Source of the DNA: Acidobacteriota bacterium
Lineage (GTDB): Bacteria; Acidobacteriota; Terriglobia; Bryobacterales; Bryobacteraceae
Direction of reading: 5' to 3'
Assembly: GCA_025352795.1 (NCBI GenBank)
Contig: JANXSF010000073.1
Location: 20,844 to 84,843 of the forward strand
Length of the DNA: 64,000 bases
The notes beneath the pieces are model-generated. The model was given only the letters and a program-made list of their open reading frames with translations. It searched no databases and was not told where the DNA came from. The position numbers were made by a program, and so were the translations under genes. Within the stretch, counting starts at the first letter, position 1, and every line of letters begins with the position of its first letter. Shown piece by piece: positions 62,169 through 64,000 of this stretch.

Positions 62169-62843
62169 ATGGCAGCTAAGTCTGAAGAAACACGGAAGAA
62201 GATTTTGGAAGCCGCGTTACAGTTGTTTCGGGAGCGCGGCTTTGCGGAATCGACCATGCGCGACATTGCGCAGGAGGCAAAAGTTGCCACGGGCTTGGCC
62301 TATTATTATTTCCCCAAGAAAGAGGATTTGGTGATGGCGTTCTACGTGAAAGTGAACGCGGAAATACGGCCCAAGGTGGAAGCCGCTTTGGCCAGTCACG
62401 GCAAGTTGGAACAGAAGATTCGGGCACTGGTGTATGTAAAGTTCGATTATTTCGGACCGGACCGTAAGTTTTTGGGGGCCCTGTCGGGATATTCGGCGGA
62501 CCCTGGGCATCGGCTATCACCGTTCAGTAAGGAGACGAAAGAGATTCGCGAGGAAGGGATCGCGCAGTTCCGTACTGCGTTGGAACGGAGCGAGTTAAAG
62601 GTGCCGGAAGACTTGGTTGAGGCGATGCCGAAAATTCTGTGGATGTACCAGATGGGGATGGTCCTATTTTGGATTTATGACCGGTCGGAAGGTCAGCGTC
62701 GGACGCAGTTGTTATTGGATAAGAGCCTGGGAATTGTAGTGCTGCTGTTGAAAGCATCGTCATTGCCGCTGATGCGTCCGGTGAGAAAGCTGATTTTAGA
62801 TTTAGTAGATGTGATCGCAGGGGAACAAAGTGCGGTATACTGA
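62169..62843 (+). CDS. TetR/AcrR family transcriptional regulator
   Basis: 224 residues with the TetR helix-turn-helix at the N-terminus (RKKILEAALQLFRERGFAES then MRDIAQEAKVATGLAYYYF) and a helical ligand domain. It follows the membrane protein by 15 bp and so is under the same promoter. The two identical dyads upstream are its probable operators; the ligand is unknown. Confidence 0.88.
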   Translation: MAAKSEETRKKILEAALQLFRERGFAESTMRDIAQEAKVATGLAYYYFPKKEDLVMAFYVKVNAEIRPKVEAALASHGKLEQKIRALVYVKFDYFGPDRKFLGALSGYSADPGHRLSPFSKETKEIREEGIAQFRTALERSELKVPEDLVEAMPKILWMYQMGMVLFWIYDRSEGQRRTQLLLDKSLGIVVLLLKASSLPLMRPVRKLILDLVDVIAGEQSAVY

Positions 62844-62861
62844 AGGGGATTGACACATCGT

Positions 62862-62905
62862 CGGGGCGTAGCGCAGCCTGGTAGCGCACCTGCCTTGGGT
62901 GCAGG
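62862..62905 (+). tRNA. 5' part of a tRNA-Pro(TGG), interrupted
   Basis: The acceptor 5' strand CGGGGCG, D arm GCGC-AGCCTGGTA-GCGC and a full anticodon arm CCTGC-CTTGGGT-GCAGG (anticodon TGG) fit tRNA-Pro. The sequence then runs into TTTACGTCTTAAAATC; no T arm and no CGCCCCG partner strand is found downstream. An integrase follows directly. Most likely a split attachment site: the rest of the tRNA, or a restored copy, should lie at the other end of the island. Confidence 0.75.
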
Positions 62906-62958
62906 TTTACGTCTTAAAATCAACATTATCAACAACTTACAGACCGAAAGAGGTCTGT

Positions 62959-63778
62959 GTGCTGTCCTGCTTTGAGAACTTCATCAAGGAACGGAAGTTC
63001 CTTCATAACGTTTCCCCTCGAACCCTTGAGTGGTACGAACAATCCTTTATTTAACTGGCTAGAAAAATACCCGCTCACTGAGGCGGGTTTCAAAGACTGT
63101 GTGATTGCGATGCGTGAGGCTGGCCTGAAAGCTACGTCTTGCAACAACCGCATCCGCGTCTTCAACGCATATGCGAAGTGGGCCAAACTTGGCTTCACCA
63201 TCGGACGGCTCAAAGAGCCAACCGAAACGCTGCCGACGTTCACGGCTGACCAAATTCATAAAATCGCCGGTAGTAAGCCGGTGGGCCGCGCACAGAAGCG
63301 ACTTCACGCCCTTATCTGCACGCTGTTCGATACTGGTCTGCGTATCGAGGAAACTCTCGGACTTCGGCCCCAAGATGTAGACTTTGACAACCTCCTGCTC
63401 ACGGTGGTTGGTAAAGGCAGTAAAGACCGGCGGGTACCGTTTTCGTTCGAACTCCGCAAAGTGCTGTGGAAACATCAACAGAAGGAACCGGGCCGCTTCA
63501 TCTTTGGCACGCTCGATGGTCGGGCCAAACTTGGTCGGCGAGTGGTACTTCGAGACTTCAAACTACTCTGCCGAAGGCTTGGGTTTGAGCCACCACGAAG
63601 AACGCTCCACGCCACGCGCCATACGTTCGCTACAAACTATATCCGCAAAGGCGGCTCCCAATTCCATCTCATGAAGGTCTTGGGACACACCTCGCTAGAG
63701 ATGACGAAGAAGTACGTCAACCTCCAAATTGACGACTTGAGGGAGGTGCACAATGCGCTCACGCCGCTCTGCCGCTAG
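62959..63778 (+). pseudogene. Tyrosine recombinase/integrase with frameshift
   Basis: The N-terminal SAM-like DNA-binding part is read from GTG 62959 (SCFENFIKERKFLHNVS then RTLEWYEQSF), then a TAA stop appears at a T-rich stretch near 63045-63053. A second frame continues with FNWLEKYPLTEAGFKDCVI and the catalytic domain: first Arg in DTGLRIEETLGLR, Lys in GKGSKDRRVPF, HATRHTFATNY, His in LGHTSLEMTKKY and the nucleophile Tyr in KKYVNLQ. All catalytic residues are kept. A GTG at 62957 in the second frame gives a false N-terminus. Confidence 0.7.
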
Positions 63779-63911
63779 CAACTCACCTGATGTAACTGAT
63801 ATCCTTGTCGGTGCAAACGAAATGGCTGACAAGAACTATTTATTCTACGGCGACATGTGTATTCCGACGAAGAAAATTACTCATTCCGAACTTAAGAAAT
63901 TATTTCTTTGA
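63753..63911 (+). CDS. Short ORF overlapping the integrase end
   Basis: 52 codons from ATG 63753, with GGGAGG at 63741-63746 six bases upstream, overlapping the last 26 nt of the integrase. It begins MRSRRSAASNSPDVTDILVG and ends SELKKLFL. No family recognised; position is that of an excisionase or accessory gene, but it lacks a visible helix-turn-helix. Confidence 0.4.
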   Translation: MRSRRSAASNSPDVTDILVGANEMADKNYLFYGDMCIPTKKITHSELKKLFL

Positions 63912-63921
63912 GCTCGGAATG
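63882..63921. terminator. Inverted repeat at the end of the short ORF
   Basis: CATTCCGA (63882-63889) pairs with TCGGAATG (63914-63921) over a 24-nt loop that contains the stop of the short ORF. Followed by a T-rich GGGTTTC; weak terminator candidate. The last about 80 bases of the window show nothing further. Confidence 0.3.
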
Positions 63922-64000
63922 GGTTTCAATTGGAGCCAACCGCACTAAGCTCAACATCATTTCGTTTCAATGATTTGAGAGGTACAATTCGCCAAAGCGT

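Noticed and set aside
62894..62960. Intron or long variable arm completing the tRNA-Pro
   Set aside because: No T arm or acceptor 3' strand follows within the gap before the integrase.
1..64000. CRISPR array or rRNA genes
   Set aside because: No regularly spaced direct repeats and no rRNA-like sequence were seen anywhere in the window.

Overview
The window looks like chromosome of an Acidobacteriota bacterium, most likely of the Bryobacter/Solibacter kind. This is inferred from gene families common there: BlaI-M56 regulator pairs whose proteases carry C-terminal repeats, a cytochrome/DUF1549/DUF1553 protein paired with DUF1501, a giant BNR/sortilin-type exported protein, a duplicated MacB/FtsX orphan permease remnant, many Tat or Sec exported enzymes, and a dispersed intergenic repeat with GTGACCGCGAGGGAGCGGT. 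No rRNA or other taxonomic marker settles it.

Layout. 1-3874: an operon-like set with an ABC permease (cut by the window edge), its ATPase, a coiled-coil protein and a tandem AAA ATPase. 3948-8297: pstSCAB-phoU for phosphate uptake. 8507-11299 (minus): a membrane/spermidine-synthase fusion and a VapBC-type module. 11395-15861: LigD, a TIM-barrel isomerase-like protein and an exported thioredoxin. 15878-20974 (minus): a seven-gene exported operon (MacB-type ABC ATPase and permease, barrel, FMN-binding-like protein, OB-like protein, Cys-rich protein, His/Met-rich small protein). 21163-22203: recA. 22394-24948: a BlaI/M56 operon with two operator-like dyads. 24949-34108: DUF503, an old yellow enzyme, a PQQ-type sugar dehydrogenase with cytochrome c domain, a CoA-transferase, and three-subunit transhydrogenase pntAA-AB-B. 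34106-34525: a VapBC remnant with intact antitoxin and internally deleted toxin.

The clearest functional system is 34974-39726. A Met-rich periplasmic protein (MrpX-like), MsrP and an MsrQ fused to a flavin reductase and a 2Fe-2S ferredoxin face a divergent ECF sigma factor and an NrsF-like anti-sigma. Both sides carry the same promoter, GTAACT-N16-CGAA. This matches in content the hypochlorite-response locus of Azospira suillum: the sigma factor would switch on a sacrificial methionine sink together with a self-contained electron chain that repairs it. A lipoprotein MsrB lies about 5 kb downstream.

39772-51643 holds an exported protein of unknown function, MutS2, a NUDIX protein, an SMP-30 protein, MsrB, a collapsed permease and the DUF1553/DUF1501 pair. 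51652-55729 (minus) holds a HicB remnant and three consecutive reading frames that appear to be one TIR-WD40-GTPase-DUF4365 gene broken by two single-base frameshifts, one at a run of seven C. A palindromic MITE-like element and a BNR protein follow. 59084-62843 holds a secreted CAP/PA14 protein and a membrane protein-TetR operon flanked by two identical dyads. The right end is an island boundary: the 5' 44 nt of a tRNA-Pro(TGG) run into a frameshifted tyrosine integrase.

All calls are made by reading the sequence; no database search was run.
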